A stretch of DNA of 64,000 bases from Fontibacterium abundans. GTDB taxonomy: Bacteria > Pseudomonadota > Alphaproteobacteria > Pelagibacterales > Pelagibacteraceae. The DNA is taken from the NCBI GenBank assembly GCA_965235095.1, contig OZ249405.1. One strand, written 5' to 3'. The first letter of the stretch is position 1. Each line of letters opens with the position of its first letter. The notes under the pieces were generated by a model. That model saw only the letters and a list, made by a program, of their open reading frames with translations, searched no databases and was not told the DNA's origin. A program made the translations under genes and the position numbers. Positions 1 through 9,116 of this stretch are shown in pieces.

Positions 1-2
1 TA

Positions 3-368
3 AGAGGAAATACGTCTAAAAAAATAGTTCAGATGATGTACGATGCTGGGGCAAAAGAAGTGCATATGAGAATATCTTGCCCTCCTATCATGTATCCAGA
101 CTACTATGGAATTGATACTCCAGATAAAGATCAGCTTTTAGCTTCTAATATGTCGTTAGATGAAATGACTAAGTATATTGGCGTTAAAACTTTGAAATTC
201 TTATCTATAGATGGAATTTACAAAGCAATGGGTTACGAAAAACGTAACAATGCAAATCCAGAGTTTACGGATCATTATTTTACAGGTGATTATCCAATAC
301 CTCCTCTTGATCAGTCAAATAGAAGCGTAAAAGACAATCAATTGTCTCTGCTAAGTAATATTAGATAG
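3..368 (+). CDS. purF: Amidophosphoribosyltransferase, C-terminal part (5' end outside window)
   Basis: First committed step of de novo purine synthesis: PRPP plus glutamine to phosphoribosylamine, in the cytoplasm. Only the last ~121 residues are present. The frame is open from base 3 (RGNTSKKIVQMMYDAGAKEV) through a TAG stop, so the gene starts upstream of the window. The segment RISCPPIMYPDYYGIDTP is the conserved C-terminal PurF stretch of the phosphoribosyltransferase domain. The gene converges on the der operon with one base between the two stop codons. Together with guaA and guaB nearby it gives this region a purine theme. Identification is from the C-terminal motif only. Confidence 0.93.
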   Translation, partial: RGNTSKKIVQMMYDAGAKEVHMRISCPPIMYPDYYGIDTPDKDQLLASNMSLDEMTKYIGVKTLKFLSIDGIYKAMGYEKRNNANPEFTDHYFTGDYPIPPLDQSNRSVKDNQLSLLSNIR

Positions 369-369
369 T

Positions 370-1203
370 TTAATATTTATTAGATTTAAAAGGATTTTCT
401 GCACTAACAAATCTTAAAAAAATTTTAAAACCCTTAATATTAAATTTTTTACTTAAGCTTTTTGCTAAATATTTTTGATAATCTAACGAAAGTTTATTGG
501 CTTGATTTCCAAAAATTTTAAAAATAATTGGTCTAGTGCTTACTTGTTTAATATATTTTATTTTTGGACGAAATCTTGAATACACAGGTATTTTGTTCTT
601 ATTTAATGCCTCCTGCAAAGCTTGATTTAAATCTTTATTGTCATAATTTTTTCTTAAACGTGAATGTATGCTAATTACTTCATCAAATATTTTTTTTGGA
701 AATTCTAATTTTAAAGAACAAATGCTAAATGGATCTGCTAATAAAGCATCAGAAAATAGATTTTTTATATAATAAATATATTCATTTTTGATTTTTTTTA
801 ACTCATCAACTAAATCAATTTTATTAATAACAAAAATTAAGCCTTTGCCTTTATCTAATACTAATCTACAAATTTGTTTGTCAGTTTTTGTAAACTCTTT
901 ATCAGCTTCAATCATAAACAAAACGACATCTGCAAGATAAATTGCCTTTAAGCTTTCTTTTGTAATATATTGTTGTTCATCAGATTTCGATTTTCCTTTT
1001 CTTTTTAATCCACCGGAATCAATTAATTTAAAAGTTCTATTTTTATAAGAAACATTATCTATAAAAAGGTCTTTTGTTGTTCCTGGAATTTCACTAACAG
1101 GTGATAAGTCTTTATTTAAAACTCTATTAAAAAAAGTAGATTTACCTACATTAGGCTTTCCTACTATTGCAAGAGTAATAACTCCTGATGATATTTTATC
1201 CAT
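370..1203 (-). CDS. der: Half-length Der (EngA)-type ribosome-assembly GTPase with one G domain and a KH-like C-terminus
   Basis: Der normally has two tandem GTPase domains and a KH-like domain (about 440-490 residues) and helps mature the 50S subunit. This protein has 277 residues. It shows one G domain: G1 GKPNVGKS at 15-22, PGTTKD at 40-45, G3 DSGG at 62-65 and G4 NKID at 127-130. The LKRKGK stretch after G3 is typical of the second Der G domain, and a basic KH-like region follows at about 195-270, ending FVSAENPF. The usual SA of G5 is not clear. The start codon shares one base with the bamB stop (TAATG), so there is no room for a first G domain. The order yfgM-bamB-der is the classical gammaproteobacterial one, which supports the assignment. 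Last gene of the operon. Confidence 0.8.
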   Translation of the reverse strand: MDKISSGVITLAIVGKPNVGKSTFFNRVLNKDLSPVSEIPGTTKDLFIDNVSYKNRTFKLIDSGGLKRKGKSKSDEQQYITKESLKAIYLADVVLFMIEADKEFTKTDKQICRLVLDKGKGLIFVINKIDLVDELKKIKNEYIYYIKNLFSDALLADPFSICSLKLEFPKKIFDEVISIHSRLRKNYDNKDLNQALQEALNKNKIPVYSRFRPKIKYIKQVSTRPIIFKIFGNQANKLSLDYQKYLAKSLSKKFNIKGFKIFLRFVSAENPFKSNKY

Positions 1204-2501
1204 TAATTAAGTATTATTAATTCTGAAGAACGATTAAGGATTAACAATTTATTATCAACAATAATTGGTGCCCTTGATAGGTCATTGTTAATTTTTTTGT
1301 GAGAAATATACTTTCCGTCGTTTGCTGATATTTTATAAATATCTCCATTTGATGATGTCGCATATAAATGATTGGATGCTAATAGTAATCCATAATAATC
1401 TAGAGCTACTTTATTATTTTTGGAGAACTTAGTGAGGTTTAAGGACCATAAAATATTTCCATTTATTTTATTAAAAGAAATAACAAAACCATTTTCTGTT
1501 AATACAAACAAATATTTATCTGTACTAATGTGATTTTGAATTGAAGATAGTTTTTGAGACCACTTTATTTCTCCTGTTTCCAGGTTCAAATTAAACAGAT
1601 CGCCACTATTAGAAGAAACATAAACATCTTTTTTATCAATTAGAATATTAGAAATTTTAAAAACTAAATTATTAGAAATACTATTTTGAGATAAAATATT
1701 TTTTGTCCAGGTAATAACCTGCTGATTTAAATCAATTGCGGTAATATCTCCAATGTCATTAGAGAATAATAGTTTATTATCATGTAAGGAAATATTGCTA
1801 GATCTAGTTGGTTTTATTAAACCAGACAATGATTCAAAACTCCATATTTTTTGACCATCTAATGGATTAAAAGCATAAAGACGACTGTTTTGATTTACAA
1901 CATACAAAACACCTTTATGAAAATTGAGATGCGATGAAAATGGAATGCCGTAATTTTGTTGCCAAATCGTTTTTCCTGTTTGAGTATCAATTGAATAAAT
2001 AAATCCTAAATTATCAGCTGCAAATAAAAAATCTCCATTTAAAAACAATGCAATATTTTTAGGATAATTATTATAAGTGCTTTCGTATATTTTTAGTTCC
2101 CAAATTATTTTTTGACTAATCGTATCAAATTTATAAATTTTACCTTTCTCATCACTAAAAAATACAAAATTTTGAAATACTAATAATGAGCCACTATCAT
2201 TATTTTTATTTATATAATCGCCTATATTTTTTTTAAAAATATCCTGAAATTTTCCTTCATAAATAAAATGATCATAAAAATTATTAGAAGAAAAATGCTC
2301 ATAAGACCATTTTGTATTTAGCTGAGGTTGATTTAATTGCAATACAGATTTGGAATCAACTTCCTTATCAAAAACATTGCTTACTTCAAAAACATTTATT
2401 TTTTCTCCTTGTTTTTTAAAGATCTCAAGATCAACTTTTTTATCTTTGTTAGTTGAACAAGAAAAAATAAATAGGGATAAAAATATTAAAAATAATTTCA
2501 T
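1203..2501 (-). CDS. bamB: BamB-like outer-membrane assembly lipoprotein (PQQ-type beta-propeller)
   Basis: Probable lipoprotein subunit of the BAM complex, which inserts beta-barrel proteins into the outer membrane. The N-terminus MKLFLIFLSLFIFSCS is a short lipoprotein signal with Cys15 as the likely lipidated residue. The rest consists of repeated blades ending in motifs such as GKIYKFDTISQKIIWE, GFIYSIDTQTGKTIWQ, SRLYAFNPLDGQKIWS and GDLFNLNLETGEIKWS, the PQQ-like propeller pattern. Length 432 residues against about 390 for E. coli BamB. It sits between yfgM and der, a conserved order. Function is inferred from fold and synteny. Confidence 0.87.
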   Translation of the reverse strand: MKLFLIFLSLFIFSCSTNKDKKVDLEIFKKQGEKINVFEVSNVFDKEVDSKSVLQLNQPQLNTKWSYEHFSSNNFYDHFIYEGKFQDIFKKNIGDYINKNNDSGSLLVFQNFVFFSDEKGKIYKFDTISQKIIWELKIYESTYNNYPKNIALFLNGDFLFAADNLGFIYSIDTQTGKTIWQQNYGIPFSSHLNFHKGVLYVVNQNSRLYAFNPLDGQKIWSFESLSGLIKPTRSSNISLHDNKLLFSNDIGDITAIDLNQQVITWTKNILSQNSISNNLVFKISNILIDKKDVYVSSNSGDLFNLNLETGEIKWSQKLSSIQNHISTDKYLFVLTENGFVISFNKINGNILWSLNLTKFSKNNKVALDYYGLLLASNHLYATSSNGDIYKISANDGKYISHKKINNDLSRAPIIVDNKLLILNRSSELIILN

Positions 2502-3134
2502 TTATTTTATTTCTTTAATTTTTTTTGCAAGATCTTTTTTAAAAATTTCAGGAATATCTGAAATTTTTAATGCCTGATCATAAATATCTTTTGCTTTAAT
2601 TTTTTGTCCTTTGCTTAAATAAAAATCACCTAATATTTCTAATGACAAAACTCTCCATGGAGAATTTTTAAAATCAGCTGGATTTAATAAGTTTAAAAAT
2701 TGCTGTTCGTCTAAATTATCAAAAGCTAACAAGGCTTTCTTAATTTTAAATAAATCTTTATCATTTTTCTCTATATTAGACTTAATTGCATAATCTAAAA
2801 TTGAAATTTGTTCATTTTTATTTTCTTTCGTTAACTCTAGTAATTTGGAAATTGCTAATACTTTGTATAAATTAATTTTAGAATCTTTTAAAATTTCTAG
2901 TCTTTTTTTAGCTTCATCTATTTTTTTATCATTAATAAGACTTAAAATTACTACATATTCTTGCGTATATTTTTTTGCTCTATTTTCAAAAATAATATTT
3001 TTACTAACTACAAAAACTATTGATAATAAAACTAAAGATAGAATGATAATAATTATAAATTTATATTTTTTGAAAAAATTTATAAATCTATCTTGTTTTA
3101 AATCTTCGTCTATTTCGTTAAAGATTTGATTCAT
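2502..3134 (-). CDS. yfgM: YfgM-like membrane-anchored TPR protein
   Basis: Residues 1-24 are cytoplasmic and acidic/basic (MNQIFNEIDEDLKQDR...), followed by one strongly hydrophobic helix at about 26-48 and a periplasmic helical part of ~160 residues with TPR-like spacing (for example DFYLSKGQKIKAKDIYDQAL). This is the YfgM/AncA architecture (DUF2133-like); E. coli YfgM binds SecYEG and periplasmic chaperones. Its start overlaps the panB stop by 4 bases (ATGA) and its stop abuts the bamB start, so it is probably co-translated with both. The call rests on topology and synteny more than on diagnostic residues. Confidence 0.78.
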   Translation of the reverse strand: MNQIFNEIDEDLKQDRFINFFKKYKFIIIIILSLVLLSIVFVVSKNIIFENRAKKYTQEYVVILSLINDKKIDEAKKRLEILKDSKINLYKVLAISKLLELTKENKNEQISILDYAIKSNIEKNDKDLFKIKKALLAFDNLDEQQFLNLLNPADFKNSPWRVLSLEILGDFYLSKGQKIKAKDIYDQALKISDIPEIFKKDLAKKIKEIK

Positions 3135-3946
3135 GAAATTTGATACATATTTTTAATATTTGGAAAATTATTATTTTTTAAATCTTTTACAAATTTTTTT
3201 ATACAAATCTCAGTTCTTTCCTTAAAATTATCATACATTTTAACAAATTTAGGAGGCTTTTCTGAAAATCCCAGAAGATCTTCTGTAACTAAAATTTGTC
3301 CATCACATTTATTTGATGCACCTATTCCTATAGTTGGAATTTTTATACTTTGATTAATTTTATCTGCTAAATTTTTAATGACACATTCCACAACCACTGA
3401 AAAAGCTCCTGCTTTTTCTATAAAAATAGAATCTTTGATAATTTGATTAAAACTTAAATTATTTTTTCCTTTAACTCGATAATCTTTTTTTTTTCTTACA
3501 CTTTGGGGCAACAAACCTACATGCCCCATAACTGGTATATTATTATCAACCAAATATTTTATGGTTTTATAAACTTTAACTCCTCCTTCAACTTTAACAG
3601 CATCACAATTTGTTTCTTTCATAATTTTTTTTGCATTCTTTAAGGCGATCTTAGGATTTTTTTCATAAGTTCCAATTGGCATATCTACGACTAGTAAACT
3701 ATTGCTTACTCCTCTACTTACTGCTTTGCCATGCATAATCATCATATCTAATGTAACTTCTCTTGTAGATTTCATTCCGTGCAACACCATTCCTAATGAA
3801 TCTCCCACTAGAATTACATCACAATATTTATCCAAAATCTCAGCCATTGGCGTTGTATATGCTGTTAAACAAACTAGCGGTTTTCTAAATTTTTTTAGTT
3901 TAATATTATTTACTGTTAATTTTTTTTTCACAAATCTTACTCCCAT
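3131..3946 (-). CDS. panB: 3-methyl-2-oxobutanoate hydroxymethyltransferase
   Basis: Transfers a hydroxymethyl group from methylene-THF to 2-ketoisovalerate, giving ketopantoate for pantothenate and CoA synthesis. The TIM-barrel landmarks are present: LVCLTAYTTPMAEILD near 24-39, VILVGDSLGMVLHG (metal-binding Asp), VVDMPIGTYE, VKVEGG, MGHVGLLPQ and PTIGIGASNKCDGQILV. Length 271 is normal. The start overlaps guaA by 10 bases; no better downstream start precedes the conserved N-terminus. No panC is seen nearby. Confidence 0.95.
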   Translation of the reverse strand: MGVRFVKKKLTVNNIKLKKFRKPLVCLTAYTTPMAEILDKYCDVILVGDSLGMVLHGMKSTREVTLDMMIMHGKAVSRGVSNSLLVVDMPIGTYEKNPKIALKNAKKIMKETNCDAVKVEGGVKVYKTIKYLVDNNIPVMGHVGLLPQSVRKKKDYRVKGKNNLSFNQIIKDSIFIEKAGAFSVVVECVIKNLADKINQSIKIPTIGIGASNKCDGQILVTEDLLGFSEKPPKFVKMYDNFKERTEICIKKFVKDLKNNNFPNIKNMYQIS

Positions 3947-5499
3947 TCAATTGTTGCTGGTGGTTTTGAAGTAATATCATAAACAACTCTATTAATGCCC
4001 TTTACATTGTTGATAATTTTATTAGAAATTTCTGCTAGATCTCTATTTTTAAAATTGTAAAAATCGGCCGTCATTCCGTCTTGCGAAGTAACTGCTCTTA
4101 ATGAACAGACAAATTCATATGTCTTAGAATCTCCCATCACCCCTACCGTTTTTACTGGTAAAAGCACAGTAAAGGCTTGCCAAATCTTTTTATAAAGATT
4201 TCTTTTTTTTAATTCATTAATAAAAATAATATCGGCCTCTTGTAAAATTTTAACTTTAATCTTATCAACTTTTCCAGGAATTCTAATTGCTAAACCAGGA
4301 CCTGGAAAAGGATGTCTAAAGATGATTTCTTTAGATAACTTTAGGCTAAGACCTATTTTTCTGACCTCATCTTTAAATAGCTCCCTAAAAGGTTCAATTA
4401 ATTTGAATTTGATTTTTTTGGGCAAGCCCCCAACATTATGATGTGATTTAATTACAGAGGAAGGTCCCCCATGGTGGCTTTGGCTCTCAATAACATCAGG
4501 GTATAACGTTCCTTGCGCTAAATATTTAATTTTTTTAAATTTTTTAGATTCTCTTTCAAAAATTTTTATAAAAACTTTGCCAATAATTTTTCTCTTGGTT
4601 TCGGGATCAGTAACATTTTTTAGAGCATTTAAAAAAATTGAAGACGCATCTACATAATTTAATTTTACTTTATAATTTTTTTTAAAGACATTAATTACTT
4701 CTAATTCTTCATTTTTTCTTAATAGTCCTGTGTTTATGAAAAAACAATGCAATTTTTTTCCAATAGCCTTGTATAGTAAGGCAGCTAAAACACTGCTATC
4801 AACGCCTCCGGATAAAGCACATAAAATATTCTGATCACCAACCTCTTTTTTAATATTTTTTATTAAATAATTTATCTGATTTTTAGAATTCCAATTTTTC
4901 TTTAATTTACAAATATTAAATAAAAAATTCTTAAATAAAATATTACCGTTAGTAGTATGAATTACTTCTGGATGAAATTGAATTCCAAATATTTTTTTAC
5001 TTAGATTTTGTATAATCGTATATTTATAATCTTCACTTGAGGCAACTCCTTGAAAACCCTTGGGTATTTTTGTTACTACGTCGGTATGATTCATCCATAC
5101 TTGCGTTTTTTTATCTTTGTTAAAAAAATCTTTTGTTAAAATTGAATTTTTGTTACTAAAAATATCACATCTTCCAAATTCACTTTTTTTGTAATTTTTA
5201 ACAATGCCTCCAAATTCTTTGGCTAACAATTGATGTCCGTAACAGATACCTAGAATAGGTTTGTTAAAATTTAATATTTGTTTTGAAATTCCTAAGTATG
5301 ACGTTTTGGTAATTGATAAAGGACCGCCCGATAGAATAATTCCTTTTAAATTAAATTCATTTCTTAAATCTTTAGTTTTATAACAACTGATAATTTCACA
5401 ATAGACGCCTAGCTCTCTAATTCTTCGAGCAATAAGTTGTGTAGTTTGTGATCCGAAATCTATTATTACTATTTTATCTGTATACGAAATATCTTTCAT
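3937..5499 (-). CDS. guaA: GMP synthase (glutamine-hydrolysing)
   Basis: Amidates XMP to GMP using ATP and glutamine. The class I glutamine amidotransferase domain covers about 1-195, with nucleophile Cys86 in GICYGHQL and His176/Glu178 in QFHPEV. The ATP-pyrophosphatase domain starts with the P-loop SGGVDSS at 230-236. The C-terminal dimerisation domain ends in TSKPPATIEWE, the standard GuaA terminus. Length 520 is typical. It overlaps the upstream TPR gene by 4 bases, and guaB is one gene further upstream, so both steps from IMP to GMP lie in one operon. Confidence 0.98.
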   Translation of the reverse strand: MKDISYTDKIVIIDFGSQTTQLIARRIRELGVYCEIISCYKTKDLRNEFNLKGIILSGGPLSITKTSYLGISKQILNFNKPILGICYGHQLLAKEFGGIVKNYKKSEFGRCDIFSNKNSILTKDFFNKDKKTQVWMNHTDVVTKIPKGFQGVASSEDYKYTIIQNLSKKIFGIQFHPEVIHTTNGNILFKNFLFNICKLKKNWNSKNQINYLIKNIKKEVGDQNILCALSGGVDSSVLAALLYKAIGKKLHCFFINTGLLRKNEELEVINVFKKNYKVKLNYVDASSIFLNALKNVTDPETKRKIIGKVFIKIFERESKKFKKIKYLAQGTLYPDVIESQSHHGGPSSVIKSHHNVGGLPKKIKFKLIEPFRELFKDEVRKIGLSLKLSKEIIFRHPFPGPGLAIRIPGKVDKIKVKILQEADIIFINELKKRNLYKKIWQAFTVLLPVKTVGVMGDSKTYEFVCSLRAVTSQDGMTADFYNFKNRDLAEISNKIINNVKGINRVVYDITSKPPATIEWE

Positions 5500-5924
5500 T
5501 GTTTCTTATCGATTATTATCATTTTCGATAAATCGTTCTTCTTCGAACATAATTCTTTACATACTTTTGAGAAAACTAAATTACTTTCTTGGGCCTTCTT
5601 GAAATCACCTTCCTCAATATTTAGTAAGATTTTTAAATATAAAGCCTCTTCATTTTTTGGATTTAAAACTAAAACTGTATCTAAATAATTTTTTTGTTGA
5701 TTATTATCTTTATTAATCGCTGATATTTTTGACAAATGTAAATATGATTTCTCATTCTTAGTATTAAATACAATGTCTTTTTCGAAATAATATTTTGCTT
5801 CCTTATAATTATTTTGATTAAAAAACTTCATCCCTTGATTAAAATAATCAGGATTTGCAGCAAAACTTTTTAGGGCTAATGAACAAATAAAAATGGATAA
5901 AAAATATTGTAAATATTTTTTCAT
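5496..5924 (-). CDS. Small secreted TPR-repeat protein of unknown function
   Basis: 142 residues. A signal peptide is visible (MKKYLQYFLSIFICSLALKSFA, likely cleavage after AFA-type residues near 23). About two to three TPR-like helical pairs follow: FNQGMKFFNQNNYKEAKYYF, then segments around 60-110 containing VLNPKNEEALYLKILLNIEE. Two cysteines near the C-terminus (CKELCSK) could form a disulfide or bind metal. It is wedged between guaB (2-base gap) and guaA (4-base overlap), so it is presumably co-expressed with them although it should act in the periplasm. No specific function can be given. Confidence 0.75.
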   Translation of the reverse strand: MKKYLQYFLSIFICSLALKSFAANPDYFNQGMKFFNQNNYKEAKYYFEKDIVFNTKNEKSYLHLSKISAINKDNNQQKNYLDTVLVLNPKNEEALYLKILLNIEEGDFKKAQESNLVFSKVCKELCSKKNDLSKMIIIDKKQ

Positions 5925-5926
5925 AA

Positions 5927-7381
5927 TTAACTTTCAAATGGATAATTGGGCGACTGCTTTGTAATTTGTATATCGTGCACATGACTTTCCTTTAATCCTG
6001 AATTTGTAATTTTAACAAATTTTGCTTTTTTCTTTAACTCTAAAATATTTTTAGCGCCAACATAGCCCATCGAAGCTTTTAATCCTCCAATAAGTTGATG
6101 AATAACTGCTCTCACAGGTCCTTTATAAGGAACTCTACCTTCAATTCCCTCTGGTACAAGTTTTAATGAATCATTAATTTCTTGTTGGAAATATCTATCA
6201 GCGGATCCTCTCGACATCGCTCCAATAGAGCCCATACCTCTATAAGATTTGTAACTTCTGCCTTGGTAATAAAAAACATCTCCTGGACTTTCTTCTGTTC
6301 CTGCAAATAGTGATCCTATCATTACAGCATCCGCTCCTGCGCCTATGGCTTTAGCAATATCACCGGAATATCTTATTCCACCATCAGCTATTATTTTAAT
6401 TTTTTTATTCTTTATTGATTTTGCAACATTATATATTGCTGTAAATTGAGGCACGCCTACTCCAGCAACAATTCTTGTAGTACAAATTGATCCTGGTCCT
6501 ATACCCACTTTTACTGCATCAGCTCCATGATCAACCAATGCTTTTGCTCCTTCAGCTGTAGCTATATTTCCAGCTATTATCGTTGTCTTAATATTTTTTT
6601 TTATTCTCTCTAATGTTTTTAAAACAGAAACTGAATGCCCATGAGCTGTATCTAAAACGATTACATCTGCTCCGGCTTCTGCTAACTGCTCTGCTCTTTG
6701 AAAACTTTCTTGTCCAGTTCCGACTGCCGCAGCGACTACCAATGATCCGTTTTTATCTTTGGCTGCCTCAGGATAAATCTGGGATTTCTGAATATCTTTG
6801 ACAGTAATAAGGCCTTTGCATTTAAAATTATTATCTACGATGATTAATTTTTCTATTTTGTTTTTAAACAAGATTTTTTTTGCTTCAGTTAAGGATGTTC
6901 CAACTTTTGCAGTAACCAGTTCTTTGGTCATTAAATCTTTAACTTTAATTTTTTTATCATTTACAAATCTAACGTCTCGATTGGTTAAAATTCCAACTAA
7001 TTTAAGATTTTTGTTAACAACTAAGATTCCAGATATTTTATGATTTTTCATTAACTCTGTTGCCTCAAACAACGAGGCTTCAGAATCAATCGTAATAGGA
7101 TCTATAACCATCCCAGATTCAAATCTTTTAACTAATTTAATTTGGTTAACCTGTTCTTCTATAGTCATATTTTTATGAATACATGCCATACCACCTGATT
7201 GAGCCATAGCTATTGCCAATTTATATTCTGAAACTGTGTCCATTGCAGAAGCAATAAGGGGTATTCCAAGTGATACAGTTGATGATAATTGAGTAGAAAC
7301 TATAGTCTCTTTAGGTAAAACAGAAGAATGTCTTGGCTCGAGTAAGACATCATCAAAAGTTAATGCTTCGGGGATTTCCAT
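5927..7381 (-). CDS. guaB: Inosine-5'-monophosphate dehydrogenase
   Basis: Oxidises IMP to XMP with NAD+, the rate-limiting step of guanine nucleotide synthesis. The TIM barrel is split by a CBS pair at about 95-200 (IDPITIDSEASLFEATELM and LMTKELVTAKVGTSLTEA). The catalytic loop KVGIGPGSICTTR carries Cys300. The flap region contains YRGMGSIGAM and the C-terminus VHDIQITKQSPNY. Length 484 is usual. Start ATG follows rlmE by 30 bases; the next gene begins 2 bases after the stop. Confidence 0.98.
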   Translation of the reverse strand: MEIPEALTFDDVLLEPRHSSVLPKETIVSTQLSSTVSLGIPLIASAMDTVSEYKLAIAMAQSGGMACIHKNMTIEEQVNQIKLVKRFESGMVIDPITIDSEASLFEATELMKNHKISGILVVNKNLKLVGILTNRDVRFVNDKKIKVKDLMTKELVTAKVGTSLTEAKKILFKNKIEKLIIVDNNFKCKGLITVKDIQKSQIYPEAAKDKNGSLVVAAAVGTGQESFQRAEQLAEAGADVIVLDTAHGHSVSVLKTLERIKKNIKTTIIAGNIATAEGAKALVDHGADAVKVGIGPGSICTTRIVAGVGVPQFTAIYNVAKSIKNKKIKIIADGGIRYSGDIAKAIGAGADAVMIGSLFAGTEESPGDVFYYQGRSYKSYRGMGSIGAMSRGSADRYFQQEINDSLKLVPEGIEGRVPYKGPVRAVIHQLIGGLKASMGYVGAKNILELKKKAKFVKITNSGLKESHVHDIQITKQSPNYPFES

Positions 7382-7411
7382 GTATAAATTTATTATATTA
7401 AAAACCTGAAG

Positions 7412-8068
7412 TCAAATAGTTTTTAAATCTCTACATAATAAATACATTTCTCTAGATTCTTTTCTACTGGAATCTGGTTTAATTCTTTCTATATTTTTAA
7501 AGGAATCTTTAGCGTTTTTAATTAGAATATTTTCATCTTTTCCACAAAAAATTTTTACTAATAGAGAAGATTTTGGTTTCAAAATAACTCTAGATAAATT
7601 GACGACATCTAAAGCTATAGAATTGGTTTTAATTGCATCTAAGTCTTTGTTTCCTGTTGTATTAACAGCCATATCTGACAATACAATATCAACTTTATTT
7701 TGATCAAAAAAATTATTAACAAAATCTAAAAAATCATTTTCATTAAAATCTTTCTTATAAAAAAAAATATTATCTATTTTATCCATAGCTAAAATATCTA
7801 TGGATAGGTTTTTCCCATTTTTATTAAACTCAGAACAAACTTGCGACCACCCTCCTGGTGCACTCCCCAAGTCCATAATATTTAAATTGTTCTTTAAAAA
7901 CTTAAATTTTTTATTAATTTCTATAAGTTTAAAAGCAGACCTAGATCTGTATCCTTTTGTTTTTGCTTCTTTAACATAAAAGTCATTATTTTGTCTTGAT
8001 ATCCAAAGTTTTGAACTTTTTTTTAATTTTTTATTATGTATTTTATCCATATGGAATTGAGTAAACAA
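7412..8068 (-). CDS. rlmE: 23S rRNA (uridine-2552-2'-O)-methyltransferase RlmE (FtsJ/RrmJ)
   Basis: Methylates the A-loop uridine of 23S rRNA late in 50S assembly. The SAM site DLGSAPGGW lies at 66-74. The K-D-K-E catalytic tetrad is readable: Lys47 (SAFKLIEI), Asp132 (SDMA), Lys172 (VKIFCG) and Glu207 (SREMYL). A start at the internal ATG 8050 (MDKIHNKK) is equally possible and would leave a longer divergent promoter gap to the glycosyltransferase gene. First gene of the minus-strand operon running to der, so two ribosome-assembly factors bracket it. Confidence 0.94.
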   Translation of the reverse strand: MFTQFHMDKIHNKKLKKSSKLWISRQNNDFYVKEAKTKGYRSRSAFKLIEINKKFKFLKNNLNIMDLGSAPGGWSQVCSEFNKNGKNLSIDILAMDKIDNIFFYKKDFNENDFLDFVNNFFDQNKVDIVLSDMAVNTTGNKDLDAIKTNSIALDVVNLSRVILKPKSSLLVKIFCGKDENILIKNAKDSFKNIERIKPDSSRKESREMYLLCRDLKTI

Positions 8069-8108
8069 TTACACTAAAAGAATATTTTGAAAACAAATTA
8101 ATAAACAA

Positions 8109-9107
8109 TTGAAAAAAATATTAATATATAATTCTGGCGGGGGAATCGGCGACACAATTCAAATTATAAATTTATTAGTGTCTTTACATGAACATTACAC
8201 AGATCATGAAATTTACCTTCTACAGGCTCATCAAAACAATTTATTTGACAACACTTTAAAAGAATTAAACTTAAATTTTGTAAAAAAAACTCCAATTAAA
8301 TTGATGTACTTTGGATTTAGGTTAAAACATTATTTTCAATTAAATTCATTAATAAAAGAAAATAATATTTTTTTTGATATAATTATAGATTTGCAATCTA
8401 AATTAAGGAATACGATAATTTTAAAAAAGATACCTCATAATATTTTTATTTCTAGTACATTTAATAATTTTTTTTTACAACCTAAGATTAAAATAGATAA
8501 TAAAGAAAAAAATATTATTTACAGAATTGCAAATTACATAAATGTCTTGAATGATAATAAGTTTATTTTAAAGAAATATAATATAAATTTAATAAAAAAA
8601 TTGTACTTTGATGAGGCAAATAGATTGTTACCGAGCAATAAATATGTTGGAATTTCTATAACCCAAGGAAATTTATATAGAGAAAAAAAATTACCACTTA
8701 GTTATATTGTAGATGTGGCGAAATATCTCTTATCTATTAACAAAAAACCTGTCTTTTTAATTGAAAAAAAACATTTCAAACTTAAAGAAGAACTGGAAAG
8801 CAAATTAAAAGATATTATTTTTCCTGAATTCAATAGCAATTTAAACGATCCATGTTTATTAATCTTATTGGCAAAAAGGATGGACTACGCAATCTCAATT
8901 GATAATGGCGTTATGCATTTACTCTCTTTAGCTAATATTCCTATGATTACAATATTTGGTCCAACCTCATCCGATAAATTTGCCCCAAAAGCAAATAATA
9001 TCAAAATTTTAAGTAGTCAAAAATTATTCAATTCCAAAAATGTAAATTTAATTTCGCCAAAAATTATTATTGAGCAAATTGACTTGCTTGAAAAAGAAAT
9101 AATCTAA
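8109..9107 (+). CDS. Glycosyltransferase family 9 (heptosyltransferase-like) protein
   Basis: 332 residues with the GT-B pattern of ADP-heptose:LPS heptosyltransferases. The N-terminal glycine-rich loop is ILIYNSGGGIGDTIQIINLL; the C-terminal donor site contains DYAISIDNGVMHLLSLANIP followed by ITIFGPTSSDKFAPK, matching the family's D-(S/T)-G-x-x-H and GPT motifs. The start is TTG at 8109, fixed by the conserved N-terminus. Probably adds a sugar to the LPS core or another envelope glycan; the sugar cannot be inferred. Divergent from rlmE with 40 bases between, and convergent on pssA. Confidence 0.82.
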   Translation: MKKILIYNSGGGIGDTIQIINLLVSLHEHYTDHEIYLLQAHQNNLFDNTLKELNLNFVKKTPIKLMYFGFRLKHYFQLNSLIKENNIFFDIIIDLQSKLRNTIILKKIPHNIFISSTFNNFFLQPKIKIDNKEKNIIYRIANYINVLNDNKFILKKYNINLIKKLYFDEANRLLPSNKYVGISITQGNLYREKKLPLSYIVDVAKYLLSINKKPVFLIEKKHFKLKEELESKLKDIIFPEFNSNLNDPCLLILLAKRMDYAISIDNGVMHLLSLANIPMITIFGPTSSDKFAPKANNIKILSSQKLFNSKNVNLISPKIIIEQIDLLEKEII

Positions 9108-9116
9108 AACTTGCCT

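Noticed and set aside
370..2501. Frameshift explanation for the short Der
   Set aside because: Sequence upstream of the der start is fully occupied by bamB in its own intact frame, and no remnant of a first G domain is visible.
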